NCBI RefSeq assembly: GCF_003347495.1
Contig: NZ_QCXY01000001.1
Location: 992,001-1,056,000 of the forward strand
Reading direction: 5' to 3'
Origin: Pleomorphovibrio marinus
Lineage (GTDB): Bacteria > Bacteroidota > Bacteroidia > Cytophagales > Cyclobacteriaceae
Length of the DNA stretch: 64,000 nucleotides
Part shown: piece by piece, positions 51,108-60,603 of the stretch
Layout: each line of letters opens with the position of its first letter
Numbering within the stretch: the stretch's first letter is position 1
Notes under the pieces: generated by a model
What the model was told of the DNA's origin: nothing
Database searches by the model: none
What the model saw: the letters and a program-made list of their open reading frames with translations, nothing else
Translations under genes and position numbers: made by a program

Positions 51108-52238
51108 ATGAAAGGGATTTTTCTGCTATTGGTCATTGGGTTGTGCTATTTGTCGACCACGGAGATGTGGGCTCAAGGGGCTCCTAGGAAAAACGTTTGG
51201 TTGGATAAACCTTTTGACATGGCAGATGGTGTGGTGGATTTCATTACCAGAGGTTCTTGGACATTTATCCCTGCCCTTACCTATTCGCCGGAAACTAGTT
51301 TAGGACTTGGTGCCAGGGCCATAAAGGTATGGCGGCCGGCACATCTTACAGATTCCATTACCAGACCCTCTTCTTTTCCCATTACATTTTTGTACACGCT
51401 AAACCGGCAGGCCTTCATAACCTCAGAAATCAACTTCTGGGAAAAGGAGAATAAAGGTTATTTTAATGCAAGACTGGAACTCACCGATTATCCATTTAGG
51501 TTCTATGGCATAGGCAATGAAGTGCAAACCGACGAAACTTATGCCACTAGGTTTGTGTATTTTCACCTGAATTACGAGAAACGGCTTTTTCCGGGACTTT
51601 ATTTGGGTCCCAGGTATGAGTTCAGGGCGGATGATATTTATCAACGAGAGGAAGGGGGACTTTTGGCATCAGGACAAATTCCCGGAAGTCAAGGACAGCG
51701 CCTTTCGGGGCTAGGTCTACTCTTGAACTATGATACCAGAGACAACATTTTCCAACCTACCAATGGGGTGTTTCATCAATTTGTCTACACCACTTTTGGT
51801 TCTTTATTAGGTAGTAATTTCACCTTTTCTGAATATAGAATTGACCTTAGGAAATACCTTAACCCTTGGTTGGATCATGTAATAGTGGGCCAGGCCTGGG
51901 CCAACTTCACTACTGGAAACCCTCCCTTTCAGCACGTAAGCCTCATAGGGGGTAGTGACTTGATGAGGGGATATTTCGAAGGTAGGTACAGGGATAGACA
52001 TGCTATGGTTTATCAAGTTGAATACCGTCTTCCTGTTTACAGGAAGTTTGGTCTGGTGTTTTTCGGAAGTACAGGCCAAGTGGCGGACAAACCCTCGACC
52101 TTTTCCTTCCAACGATTTAGGTATGGTGGGGGAATGGGATTAAGGTACAGGTTGAATGAAGAAGGTTTAAATTTTAGGTTGGACCTAGCCTTTGGGGACC
52201 AAAGGGCTTTCTATTTTGGGCTTAATGAAGTATTGTAA
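51108..52238 (+). CDS. Omp85/BamA-TamA superfamily outer membrane barrel without POTRA
   Basis: A 376-residue exported beta-barrel protein. The signal peptide ends near MWAQGAP (about 24). The body aligns with the C-terminal 16-stranded surface-antigen domain: LGLLLNYDTRDNIFQPTNGVF, GGSDLMRGYFEGRYRD (the conserved VRGF-type loop) and a C-terminal aromatic region. There is no room for POTRA repeats, so this is a barrel-only form, common in Bacteroidota and of unknown client. The preceding TonB receptor ends 74 bases upstream. Confidence 0.85.
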   Translation: MKGIFLLLVIGLCYLSTTEMWAQGAPRKNVWLDKPFDMADGVVDFITRGSWTFIPALTYSPETSLGLGARAIKVWRPAHLTDSITRPSSFPITFLYTLNRQAFITSEINFWEKENKGYFNARLELTDYPFRFYGIGNEVQTDETYATRFVYFHLNYEKRLFPGLYLGPRYEFRADDIYQREEGGLLASGQIPGSQGQRLSGLGLLLNYDTRDNIFQPTNGVFHQFVYTTFGSLLGSNFTFSEYRIDLRKYLNPWLDHVIVGQAWANFTTGNPPFQHVSLIGGSDLMRGYFEGRYRDRHAMVYQVEYRLPVYRKFGLVFFGSTGQVADKPSTFSFQRFRYGGGMGLRYRLNEEGLNFRLDLAFGDQRAFYFGLNEVL

Positions 52239-52256
52239 CTAACCGATCGATGCCAA

Positions 52257-52874
52257 ATGGATCATGAGGAATTAAACCGGTTGTTGGGTAACATGGACAT
52301 ATACCTCCTGGATCAAATTTTGAAAGGTAGGTTTTCTTCTGAAATCCACATATTAGATGCGGGCTGTGGAGAAGGTCGCAACACCCATTATTTTGTCAAG
52401 AACCGATACAGTATAGTAGGGATAGACAAGGATCCAGCAGCAATTCAAATGGCCCGGGTATATGCCCGCTCCTTAGATCCTAGTTTTGATCCAGAGAGGT
52501 TTCAGGTCTGTGGAGTGGAGAATATTTTTTATCAGGATGAGGTATTTGACTTAGTGATTAGCAGCGCAGTACTGCATTTTGCAGAAGACAAAAATCATTT
52601 TTTGCAAATGGTATCCGAGATGGTAAGAGTGCTAAAACCAGGAGGTTTGCTGTGGATTAGAACCTGCACGGATGCGGATGGAAACTTTGGTACTTTTGTA
52701 CCGTTGAGGGGGGGTAGGGCTACCTTGCCGGATGGAAGTGAAAGGTTCCTGTTGACAAAAGCCATGTTGGCATCTCTGTTGGAAAGATTCCCAATAGCAT
52801 GGATGGAGCCTCCTAAGTCCGTGTTGGTGCACGGGAAGCGAGCCATGGGAGTGTTTCTTTTTATTAAGCATTAA
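52257..52874 (+). CDS. class I SAM-dependent methyltransferase
   Basis: A 205-residue Rossmann-fold methyltransferase (methyltransf_11/25 type). SAM motif ILDAGCGEGRNTHYF, acidic VGIDKDP, VFDLVISSAVLHFAED (motif post II) and MVRVLKPGGLLWIRT (motif III) are all present. The substrate is not clear; the closest relatives are tellurite-resistance TehB-like or small-molecule methyltransferases. It follows the Omp85 gene by 18 bases and precedes the TRIC gene by 6 bases. Confidence 0.87.
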   Translation: MDHEELNRLLGNMDIYLLDQILKGRFSSEIHILDAGCGEGRNTHYFVKNRYSIVGIDKDPAAIQMARVYARSLDPSFDPERFQVCGVENIFYQDEVFDLVISSAVLHFAEDKNHFLQMVSEMVRVLKPGGLLWIRTCTDADGNFGTFVPLRGGRATLPDGSERFLLTKAMLASLLERFPIAWMEPPKSVLVHGKRAMGVFLFIKH

Positions 52875-52880
52875 AAAAAG

Positions 52881-53483
52881 ATGGAATTACAGTATGCCCT
52901 TGAGTTGGCAGGAACATTTGTATTTGCGATTTCGGGGACCTTAGCCATCAAGGACAGGGAACATGATCTTTTTGGTGCTGGTTTTACCGGTTTTATTACG
53001 GCAATAGGAGGAGGGAGTCTCAGGGATATTTTATTGGGAGCATACCCCTTGGTATGGGTGGGCAATGTAAACTTTCTCTATGCCATCTTTGGGGGTATTT
53101 TGATCACCTTTATGTTTTTTAGATTTTTGGCAGGACTAAGGAAGACGTTCTTTCTTTTTGACACTCTGGGCATTGGGTTTTTTACCATACTTGGGGTTGA
53201 AAAATCCCTTAGTCTAGGCTTTAGACCGGAGGTGGCAGCCATAATGGGGATGTTTTCGGCCGTGATGGGCGGAGTAATCAGGGATACCCTGACCAACGAA
53301 ATTCCCATTTTATTCCGAAAAGAAATCTATGCCTCGGCGTGTTTGGCTGGAGCGGTAATTTATCTCCTTCTCAATTATTTCGGTTTAGAAAGGGACATTA
53401 ATTTGTTGGTTTCAATAAGCATTGTGATTAGTATAAGAATTGTTGCGGTAAAATATAAGTTAAGCCTTCCTACACTTAAATGA
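52881..53483 (+). CDS. TRIC-type cation channel family protein (UPF0126)
   Basis: A 200-residue inner-membrane protein with seven hydrophobic segments made of two related halves. The half-repeat motif GGGSLRDILLG in the first half and MGGVIRDTLTNEIP in the second is the UPF0126/YicG hallmark (GGxxRD). Bacterial members form trimeric K+-permeable channels similar to animal TRIC channels. It sits 6 bases after the methyltransferase gene and is likely cotranscribed. Confidence 0.93.
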   Translation: MELQYALELAGTFVFAISGTLAIKDREHDLFGAGFTGFITAIGGGSLRDILLGAYPLVWVGNVNFLYAIFGGILITFMFFRFLAGLRKTFFLFDTLGIGFFTILGVEKSLSLGFRPEVAAIMGMFSAVMGGVIRDTLTNEIPILFRKEIYASACLAGAVIYLLLNYFGLERDINLLVSISIVISIRIVAVKYKLSLPTLK

Positions 53484-53578
53484 TTTTCATTATCGACAAA
53501 TTGGGATGGTCGTTTTTCTAAATTTTGGGTACTTTTGGTAAAGCATTACATCCTCCAATATCACTCCAAATTTTGATT

Positions 53579-54301
53579 ATGCAGATAAAGAAGTTCGATT
53601 CCGTAGAAGCATTAACTGAAGCAGTGGCAAAAACGATCATAAATGCAGTTAAGAAAAAACCCGATTTGGTTTTAGGGTTGTCCACGGGAAGTTCCCCAAT
53701 TGGGGTTTATAAAGCCATGGTTAAGGACCATATTGAAAACGGTACTTCTTACAAACAGGTTACCACATTTAACTTGGACGAATATGTGGGTCTTGCCCCA
53801 ATGGACAGCAACAGCTATCGACATTTTATGAATGAGCATCTATTTGATCACATTGACATTCTAAAATCCCAAACCCATGTGCCTTTAGGAATTGGGAACC
53901 TGGAGGAGAACTGCCAAAAGTATGAGGAAAAAATCAATTCCGCCGGAGGCATTCAGCTGCAATTGTTGGGTATTGGTACCAATGGGCATATTGCCTTCAA
54001 TGAGCCGGGAGCATCTTTTGATGCCCTTACTCATATAGAAAACCTGACAGAAGACACCATATTTTCCAACAGGAAGTTTTTTGAAAATGAGGAGCAGGTA
54101 CCTAGGCAGGCCATTACCATGGGAATTAAGTCCATCCTAAACTGTGAAAAAATCCTTTTGGTGGCTTATGGAGCCAATAAAGCAAAGGTGGTGAAGGGGA
54201 TGGTAGAGGGACCGGTAACAACTTCCCTTCCCGCATCCATATTGCAGAAGCACGGGAATACCTCCCTGTTTTTGGATCAGGAATCCGCATCTATGCTATA
54301 A
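53579..54301 (+). CDS. nagB: glucosamine-6-phosphate deaminase
   Basis: Converts glucosamine-6-phosphate to fructose-6-phosphate and ammonia. The ATG at 53579 gives 240 residues; a longer in-frame start at 53525 would add a non-conserved leader. Landmarks are LGLSTGSSPIGVYKAM, TFNLDEYVGL (catalytic Asp), GIGTNGHIAFNEPGA (catalytic Asp/His region) and TMGIKSILNCEKI. Relevant partners (nagA, transporters) are not adjacent. It converges with the large sensor kinase gene, 6 bases apart. Confidence 0.94.
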   Translation: MQIKKFDSVEALTEAVAKTIINAVKKKPDLVLGLSTGSSPIGVYKAMVKDHIENGTSYKQVTTFNLDEYVGLAPMDSNSYRHFMNEHLFDHIDILKSQTHVPLGIGNLEENCQKYEEKINSAGGIQLQLLGIGTNGHIAFNEPGASFDALTHIENLTEDTIFSNRKFFENEEQVPRQAITMGIKSILNCEKILLVAYGANKAKVVKGMVEGPVTTSLPASILQKHGNTSLFLDQESASML

Positions 54302-54307
54302 AAACCA

Positions 54308-57300
54308 TTAAGGGGTGGTTTGAATTTTGGGGATTTTGAGGTTTTTCAGGGACACTTTAAATTCCGTTCCTTTACCGACCTCACTATTTATTTCAATTTT
54401 CCCATCATTGGCACGGATTTGTTCTCTGACCAAATAAAGCCCCATTCCTTTGCCCTCCACATGGTTATGGAACCTCTGGTAAAGGCCAAATATTCGGTCA
54501 CCATACCTTTTCAGGTCCAGGCCTATTCCGTTGTCTTCAAATCGTATTACGCAGTGTTCACCTTCCACATAAGTGCTTATCCATACTTCGGGGGTGCGGT
54601 CGGGGTGTCTGTATTTTACTGCATTGGTCAAAAAGTTCATGAGGAAATTTTCTAGGTGGGCATATACATAGTTCATTTCCTCGAGTTGGGAAAAATCTTT
54701 GTGGATTTTAATCCCGGATTCTTTAAGCTGGTTAAAAAGGCTTTTTTCTATATTGTTAAGAAGCAACTTGAAATCAATGGTTTCTACTTTGGGGATTTTT
54801 TGTTTTTTTATGGAAACTACTTCTATCAGGTCTTGTAAGGTAGCGTTTAAAAGGTTGGTGGAGATTTTTAAATTTTCAATTACCTCCACATTTTCCATAT
54901 CCGCGGGATTGGTTTCGTTGTAAAGGTCTAAAAGGAGGGCTATGTTAACAATAGGAGCCCTTAGGTTGTGGGATACGATATAGGCAAACCTCAGCAATTC
55001 TTCATTGTGTGACTTTAGGTCTTGGATTAAGGTCTCCTTCTCGGCTTCTAGTTTTTTGGCATCGGTGATGTTTTGCTTTACCAATAATATTCTGTCGATT
55101 TCTCCCTTGTTGTTGGTGAGAGGAACGCCCCTTTGAAGGTAACTTTGGTTGTTGATAGTGATCTCATAGTTGACCATCTCACCTTCCAGTACCTTCTTTA
55201 AATTTTTTAGGGTAAGGGTTTTGTTTTTTCCCTGGTACTGTTCCACATGAGAAAGACCGATAAGGGATTTAGGTTGAATTCCCTGAAGTTGGTACTCCTT
55301 ACCCTCCGTATAGATGTATTTATAGGACTTGTCGAGAACATCAATGGTTCCTTTGGGAAAGTTTTCGGAAATACTACGGTATAGCTGTTCGGTCTCGATT
55401 AACTTTTTCTCAGACTCGGTTCTTTCCGTGATATCATCGGCAAAGACTACATAGGAAATCTTCTGCTTTTGCCCATAGGAAATTTGGGTGATGGAGATTT
55501 TAAGTTCTCTTAACTTCCCATTTGGGCTTTTTATAAGGAAATAGTCTGTTTTGTGCTGACCCACCGTTTCGCCAATCATTTCCATGACACTTATTTCAGC
55601 ATTGTCTTTAATGAGGGTTTTGGTGAGTAAGTTTTCCAGCTTATCAATTTCGAAGACATTCAATGTCCGGTTATTGAATAAGGTAATTTCCATATTGTGG
55701 TTTACTGCAAAGATGGCATAGTCAGTCCCGTTTAGAATGGCATCTTGCATGAGGTTGGTCTCCAACAGCCCCAATTCATAATTATACCGATGAAGCTCAG
55801 AACCAACCCAATCCCCTAAAAATTTGAAAATATCCTTCAGGGGTTTTTCAATAGAAATTTTATCTTTGCCGGCAGCAGCAAGAAGTCCGATTGGTTCTCC
55901 TTGTTTGTTATTGATTGCAAAGGCAATATAGCTTTCGAGCTTATTTTCCACTAATAAACTGTCCTGAGGAAATTCCTGATAGGCTTTTTCTGGAATTATG
56001 GTCAATGCATTGACATCCTGTTCCTGGATCATCTTGGGGCTTGCAGGGTGGGGAAGTGAAAAGTTTGGGATAATCTCGTCTTTTTTTGCCGCAGATATGG
56101 TTTCAAGGTATCCCGTACCTGTATGGATATGTCCGATTAGGCAGTACTCGAAATTCAATCTGGAATTGAGGAGCTTTGCTACTTCATCGAAAAAATCCTT
56201 ATCATTATATACAGTAGAAGTATTGGTAACCTCATTGAGGAAGTTTTGTACAAATTCTTTCTCGGTGATATCCTCAATGATTGCTTGGTAGCTTTCTCCT
56301 TTTTTGATTTCCTTAGCGGATATCCTATAATAACTGGAAGCTAGTTGGTTTTCTTCACTGTCATAGCCTTCAAACCGGCCAAACCCATTTTCAAGGGTCA
56401 TTTTAAATGCAGCTTTACTTGATGGGTTTTTTACCAAGCATTCTACGTTTTTACCCAGAATTTCTGATTTGTCTCCTTTTTTGGTCTTTTCTAGGTAAGT
56501 TTTATTTACGTCCGTTATTAGCAAGTTCTGGTCAAAATGAATGATGATGTGTGGACTTTCATCAAAAATTGACTTGTATTTAACGAAGTTTTCTTTGGCT
56601 TCTTCCTCCTTTTTTTTAGTTTCTGTTATATCTATATAAACACCTGCCCAAATGGATTCATTGCTATCGTTACGGATTTTATCTGAAGTGCCATAAATCC
56701 ACTTGATGTTTCCTTCGGGAGTTATGATCCTGAAATATGCTTCAAATTTGTTACCGTTGAGATAGGCTTCTTTGTCCTGCTTCTCAATGTGATCCCTATC
56801 CTCGGGATGTATCAGGTCTGCAAGGGCTTTTTCTGTGGCGATCACCTCTTCGGGTTCTACACCAAAAATGGCTTTACAACCCTGGCTTACATAGAGGTAT
56901 TTATGAGTGTGGTCCTCAAAAGCTCTTAACATATAGACCATACCGGGAACCACCGCCGTCAACTCCGTAAGGTTGGCTTGGTGCTCCTTTATTTTTTCCT
57001 CAGCCATCTTAAGGGCAGAAACATCTTTTATCATTCCTACCAGAATTTTTTCTGCCTTTTGGAAATGAAAAAAGGTTTTCACTGAATCTCTCACGAAAAT
57101 AAAATGCCCATCCTTGTGCCTTACCCTATAGATGTTTTCAAAGGAGTCCGTACCTCCATCCGAAGTATGGTAAAGTAGGCCATTAAAAGCCCTGTCTTCT
57201 GGGTGTATCAACTCCAGCCAATCCCAAATACTGATGGATAAAAAGTCCTCTTTTTCATATCCCAATAGCTCCGTGACAGCTCCCGACCAGGCTATTTTTT

Positions 57301-58012
57301 TGGATTCTGGCGAATACTCATAATAAACAACCCCCAAGAACTGATCAATGATTTCCTGGTTATCCGGGTCGGATAATATACCTTCTCCCTGAATAGGTGA
57401 ATCCAGCAATTCCATTTGTATAGAGTAGTAGCCGTTTCCTAATGGAATTTTGCTTAGTTTTACCACTCCCGGTACCAACTCATACTCCGTTTTTTCCCTT
57501 TTCTTTTCTAGTTCCCCAGAATTTACCAGGTCAAATTTTTCGAATTTTCGACGTAAATAGTCCTCAAGTTCAGAGAGGTTTTCGGGTATGATTCTGGTAA
57601 GATTATGGGTGTTTGCAAAAAACTGCTCTTTGTTTTCTCTGTAAAGCCAGGATTGTATGGTGGAAGACTCTCGGTGGGGCGTCACCATGGCATTTATGAG
57701 ATAGGTGCCATCATGCTGAGAAATGGTATATCCCTCAATGCGAACCCACATATAAAGGCTTTTATCCAATAAGATGGGGACTAGTAGGTTTTCTCCTTTT
57801 CCTAACTTTTCAAAAAAGGTTTCAAAAACGGGGCGAGGCATGGAGGGAAAAATCCGATTATAGAAATCCTCCTTGAATACCTTTTCTCCCTCTTGCGCAA
57901 TAAGAAAAACTTCTTTTGAAACGTAAAGCAGCTCAAAAGTTTGTTTATCATGCTTTTTAATTGTCAACAACAGATTTTTAAACCCATAATTGGCTGCCTC
58001 TACCATGGTCAC
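54308..58012 (-). CDS. multi-PAS/GAF sensor histidine kinase
   Basis: A 1234-residue cytoplasmic kinase without membrane helices. From N to C: a PAS-like module (1-130), two PAS domains with PAC segments (about 230-460; LELIHPEDRAFN and LADLIHPEDRDH), a third PAS (about 475-590), a GAF domain (about 600-740, DFFDEVAKLLNSRLNFEYCL), two more PAS (about 760-990), then DHp with AYIVSHNLRAPIVNIALL (phospho-His about 1012) and HATPase (NFLTNAVKYRHPDR, GIGLDLKR, GLYQRFHNHVEGKGMGL). No receiver domain and no partner regulator is nearby. Confidence 0.9.
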   Translation of the reverse strand: MTMVEAANYGFKNLLLTIKKHDKQTFELLYVSKEVFLIAQEGEKVFKEDFYNRIFPSMPRPVFETFFEKLGKGENLLVPILLDKSLYMWVRIEGYTISQHDGTYLINAMVTPHRESSTIQSWLYRENKEQFFANTHNLTRIIPENLSELEDYLRRKFEKFDLVNSGELEKKREKTEYELVPGVVKLSKIPLGNGYYSIQMELLDSPIQGEGILSDPDNQEIIDQFLGVVYYEYSPESKKIAWSGAVTELLGYEKEDFLSISIWDWLELIHPEDRAFNGLLYHTSDGGTDSFENIYRVRHKDGHFIFVRDSVKTFFHFQKAEKILVGMIKDVSALKMAEEKIKEHQANLTELTAVVPGMVYMLRAFEDHTHKYLYVSQGCKAIFGVEPEEVIATEKALADLIHPEDRDHIEKQDKEAYLNGNKFEAYFRIITPEGNIKWIYGTSDKIRNDSNESIWAGVYIDITETKKKEEEAKENFVKYKSIFDESPHIIIHFDQNLLITDVNKTYLEKTKKGDKSEILGKNVECLVKNPSSKAAFKMTLENGFGRFEGYDSEENQLASSYYRISAKEIKKGESYQAIIEDITEKEFVQNFLNEVTNTSTVYNDKDFFDEVAKLLNSRLNFEYCLIGHIHTGTGYLETISAAKKDEIIPNFSLPHPASPKMIQEQDVNALTIIPEKAYQEFPQDSLLVENKLESYIAFAINNKQGEPIGLLAAAGKDKISIEKPLKDIFKFLGDWVGSELHRYNYELGLLETNLMQDAILNGTDYAIFAVNHNMEITLFNNRTLNVFEIDKLENLLTKTLIKDNAEISVMEMIGETVGQHKTDYFLIKSPNGKLRELKISITQISYGQKQKISYVVFADDITERTESEKKLIETEQLYRSISENFPKGTIDVLDKSYKYIYTEGKEYQLQGIQPKSLIGLSHVEQYQGKNKTLTLKNLKKVLEGEMVNYEITINNQSYLQRGVPLTNNKGEIDRILLVKQNITDAKKLEAEKETLIQDLKSHNEELLRFAYIVSHNLRAPIVNIALLLDLYNETNPADMENVEVIENLKISTNLLNATLQDLIEVVSIKKQKIPKVETIDFKLLLNNIEKSLFNQLKESGIKIHKDFSQLEEMNYVYAHLENFLMNFLTNAVKYRHPDRTPEVWISTYVEGEHCVIRFEDNGIGLDLKRYGDRIFGLYQRFHNHVEGKGMGLYLVREQIRANDGKIEINSEVGKGTEFKVSLKNLKIPKIQTTP

Positions 58013-58168
58013 CAGAAAATTAAATCACCAATCTTAAAAATATACTTCACTCTTCTGCCTCAAAGTCACAAAGATAAGTTAAAGTTTTATTTTTGCTGTG
58101 TTGTTTATGACTATAAATATGTTTTGTAAATTATTTAGCACAATTTTCAAAAGCAATAATCGGATATT

Positions 58169-59422
58169 CTAAATTTGTTTTTCAAGTTTGAAAGTGATTT
58201 TCAACTTCTGCGGAGGGCTTCCCTCTTCAGTCTGTCGTAAAAGTTCCAGGGTAATGACCTTCCCTTCATCGGATTTTAATAATTTAGTGATGTCATCAAG
58301 TTCCCAAAACATTGCCGGCACCTTGTTGATGGACAAAATTTCATCGTAAAGTTCCACTCCTTGATTTCCAGCGGGGGAATTTTTTCTTACTTGACTCACG
58401 TAAAAACGGCGTTCTTCAGCGGAAAACATTCTGACCATGAGTCCACTCATGTCATAATCGAAATCCTGTCCAAATTTACCCCCTTTTTTATACAGAAACC
58501 TTTCCCTGGGATAGTCCAAAATTATTCTCATGCGTGTGAGTAGGTCTGAGCCTATACTTCCCTGTCTTCCAGTTTCTATAATTACATTCGAAAATTCAGT
58601 CTCATCGGGATAAGATGTGATGACATTCCTGAATTTCAGCCCTTCAATGTTAAGTCGCTTTACTCTCCCAACCAAGCCAAACAAGTCCCCTCCTAAAGAC
58701 CTGCCAAGGTCCGTTTCCAAGGTGACAGGCGGAATGCTGATGTCTTCGGTTGTTTCCCTGTTTAAGAGAAGTCCGTGATTGGCACCTGTATCGATAAGTA
58801 GTTTGGCCTCGATGTTAGGCCCTTCTATCTGTCTCACTTGCGTATCGATGTAGGGTTTGCTGCCGATCAGTTCCAGATCCATTTTCCGGTATCCGATTGG
58901 TCTCCACTTGAGGGCATTTTCTCTGTAAAAAGAGATTTCGTTATTGTCATAATCGATTTTAATGGGGTTCTTTTTGAAAAACTCATGTCCGATTACCCCG
59001 TAAATGGGCACACCAATAACCTTTTCAAGCTCCAAAAAATCCTCGTCCAAGACTAAAATTGCCTGAAAAATGCCCTCCACAGGACCTATATCAAAATTAT
59101 TGTTTGGGGACACTGAGGCACTTAATACCGTCCTTCCGTCAGCACCCACTAGATTTAGCTTGCGGGTATAATCCATGTCCATTTCGTCTGCCATGGTTTT
59201 GCTAAAGAAAATGTTGGACTTCACACCTGTATCGAACAAGAAATTAATCTCTGGCCCACCGTTGATAGATACCGGGATAATGATGAGGTTATTGGAATCC
59301 AAAAATGGGATTTTCAGTTTTCTCCTATCCTCTTTCATGTAGAAACCGGGTACCTGTCCCCACGCAGCCATACAAAAAAAACAAAAAGAAATCCCCAGGA
59401 TATACTTAAGATAATTCCGCAT
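58169..59422 (-). CDS. secreted retropepsin-like aspartyl protease with PDZ
   Basis: A 417-residue exported protein. The ATG at 59422 gives a signal peptide (MRNYLKYILGISFCFFCMAA). Two pepsin-like halves follow with FLFDTGVKSNIFF (first catalytic Asp) and LLIDTGANHGLLLN (second), then a PDZ domain at the C-terminus (VRKNSPAGNQGVELYDEILS). The double DTG arrangement in one chain matches Bacteroidota aspartyl protease family proteins. The substrate is unknown. A PDZ domain suggests recognition of C-terminal peptides in the periplasm. Confidence 0.88.
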   Translation of the reverse strand: MRNYLKYILGISFCFFCMAAWGQVPGFYMKEDRRKLKIPFLDSNNLIIIPVSINGGPEINFLFDTGVKSNIFFSKTMADEMDMDYTRKLNLVGADGRTVLSASVSPNNNFDIGPVEGIFQAILVLDEDFLELEKVIGVPIYGVIGHEFFKKNPIKIDYDNNEISFYRENALKWRPIGYRKMDLELIGSKPYIDTQVRQIEGPNIEAKLLIDTGANHGLLLNRETTEDISIPPVTLETDLGRSLGGDLFGLVGRVKRLNIEGLKFRNVITSYPDETEFSNVIIETGRQGSIGSDLLTRMRIILDYPRERFLYKKGGKFGQDFDYDMSGLMVRMFSAEERRFYVSQVRKNSPAGNQGVELYDEILSINKVPAMFWELDDITKLLKSDEGKVITLELLRQTEEGSPPQKLKITFKLEKQI

Positions 59423-59630
59423 AGGTTGAGTTGGATTCTGAATCAATGCAATAATATAACAAATAAAACGTACACATATAGTTTTAATTGGTAAAATTGT
59501 TCTGATTTTGATCTGCGGTTAATTGTAATTTAGAATGAAAGCAAATTATTCATTTTAACATACACAGGACTTTCTTGGTTTGAATAAATCTAAAAAATCC
59601 TGCATATTTAATCTTTATAACCCAGAGGTC

Positions 59631-60101
59631 ATGGCAGAAAAGTCACTAATTGAAAAAGCAAAAAAAATATTTGAGAACTATTTGCTTCGACAAGGGAGCC
59701 GAAAGACCCCTGAGAGGTTTTCCGTGATCGATGAACTATACGCGCTTCCCCAGGATGAGCACATTGACGTGGAGGGACTGTTTCTCATGATGAGAAACAA
59801 GGGCTACACCATTAGTAGAGCCACTATCTATAATACCCTAGACCTTCTTGTGGAATGCGGATTGGCAGTAAAGCACCAGTTCAAGGATAAAGTGGCATTG
59901 TATGAACAAGCCCTCACTTACAAGCATCATGATCACTACGTATGTAATCAGTGCAGAAAAATCAAGGAATTTTCGGATGAGCGGATCAACCTTATAAAAG
60001 AGGCTATGGGAAAGGAGTTTGTTTCCTCAATTACCAGCCACTCCTTGGTTCTTTATGGCGATTGTCAAATTCAGGATTGCGAAAACCTGCATATAGGTTA
60101 A
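59631..60101 (+). CDS. Fur/PerR family transcriptional regulator
   Basis: A 156-residue regulator from the ATG at 59631, which is preferred to a TTG at 59580. The winged helix has TISRATIYNTLDLLVECGLA (recognition helix) and the metal region HHDHYVCNQCRKIKEF, with a last Cys pair in YGDCQIQDCENLH for structural zinc. It is closer to PerR/Fur than to the first Fur-like protein of the window, which has a longer His-rich spacer. The last 4 bases overlap the convergent SRPBCC gene. Confidence 0.88.
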   Translation: MAEKSLIEKAKKIFENYLLRQGSRKTPERFSVIDELYALPQDEHIDVEGLFLMMRNKGYTISRATIYNTLDLLVECGLAVKHQFKDKVALYEQALTYKHHDHYVCNQCRKIKEFSDERINLIKEAMGKEFVSSITSHSLVLYGDCQIQDCENLHIG

Positions 60102-60547
60102 TTCAATGGCTGCTTAAAATACCGTTTGTAAATGGGTCTGCGATAAAGAAACTGACCATACAAAAGCGGATACAACAAAATGCTCATCAAACCCATTTTC
60201 CCCTCGTATTCAATCTCATCCCTTATCTCACTTTCATTTTCTCCTTTTCGGATAATGATATGCTTATGCTCCCAACTCCCCAAAAAGAAGGGTAGCTCCA
60301 CTCCTTTGTCTATAAAATAAAACTCATTGTCGCTGGTTTTATTATCCGTAATCTTGCTGACCCATTTTTGCTTAAAAAGGATAAAATTCAATTCAAGCAC
60401 CACCGTATCTCCAATATCTGAACCGTCAAAGCGCAGGAGCTTCACTGGAGGAAATGGAGGGTTGAGCACCTTGAATAAGTTTTCGTCAAAAAGCGCTTTA
60501 ACTTTTAGATAATGTTGTTGTACAGGCGTAGAAATCTTGATCTTCAT
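60098..60547 (-). CDS. SRPBCC-fold protein
   Basis: About 149 residues from the ATG at 60547 (MKIKISTPVQQHYLKVKALF); an upstream in-frame ATG overlaps the hflC terminator and is less likely. The pattern is that of START/polyketide cyclase-like SRPBCC proteins: an N-terminal strand, PPFPPVKLLRFDG, a central beta-sheet and a C-terminal helix (MGLMSILLYPLLYGQFLYRR). It probably binds a hydrophobic ligand. The function is unknown. Confidence 0.65.
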   Translation of the reverse strand: MKIKISTPVQQHYLKVKALFDENLFKVLNPPFPPVKLLRFDGSDIGDTVVLELNFILFKQKWVSKITDNKTSDNEFYFIDKGVELPFFLGSWEHKHIIIRKGENESEIRDEIEYEGKMGLMSILLYPLLYGQFLYRRPIYKRYFKQPLN

Positions 60548-60554
60548 CTTGGAT

Positions 60555-60596
60555 AAAAAAGGGGAGACTAACAATTAGTATAACTATTAGCCTCCC
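60555..60596 (-). terminator. rho-independent terminator after hflC
   Basis: On the minus strand GGGAGGCTAATA (60585-60596) pairs with TGTTAGTCTCCC (60562-60573), 12 bp with two G-U wobbles, followed by CTTTTTT. It starts 8 bases after the hflC stop codon and separates hflC from the SRPBCC gene. Confidence 0.8.
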
Positions 60597-60603
60597 GGAA
60601 AAG

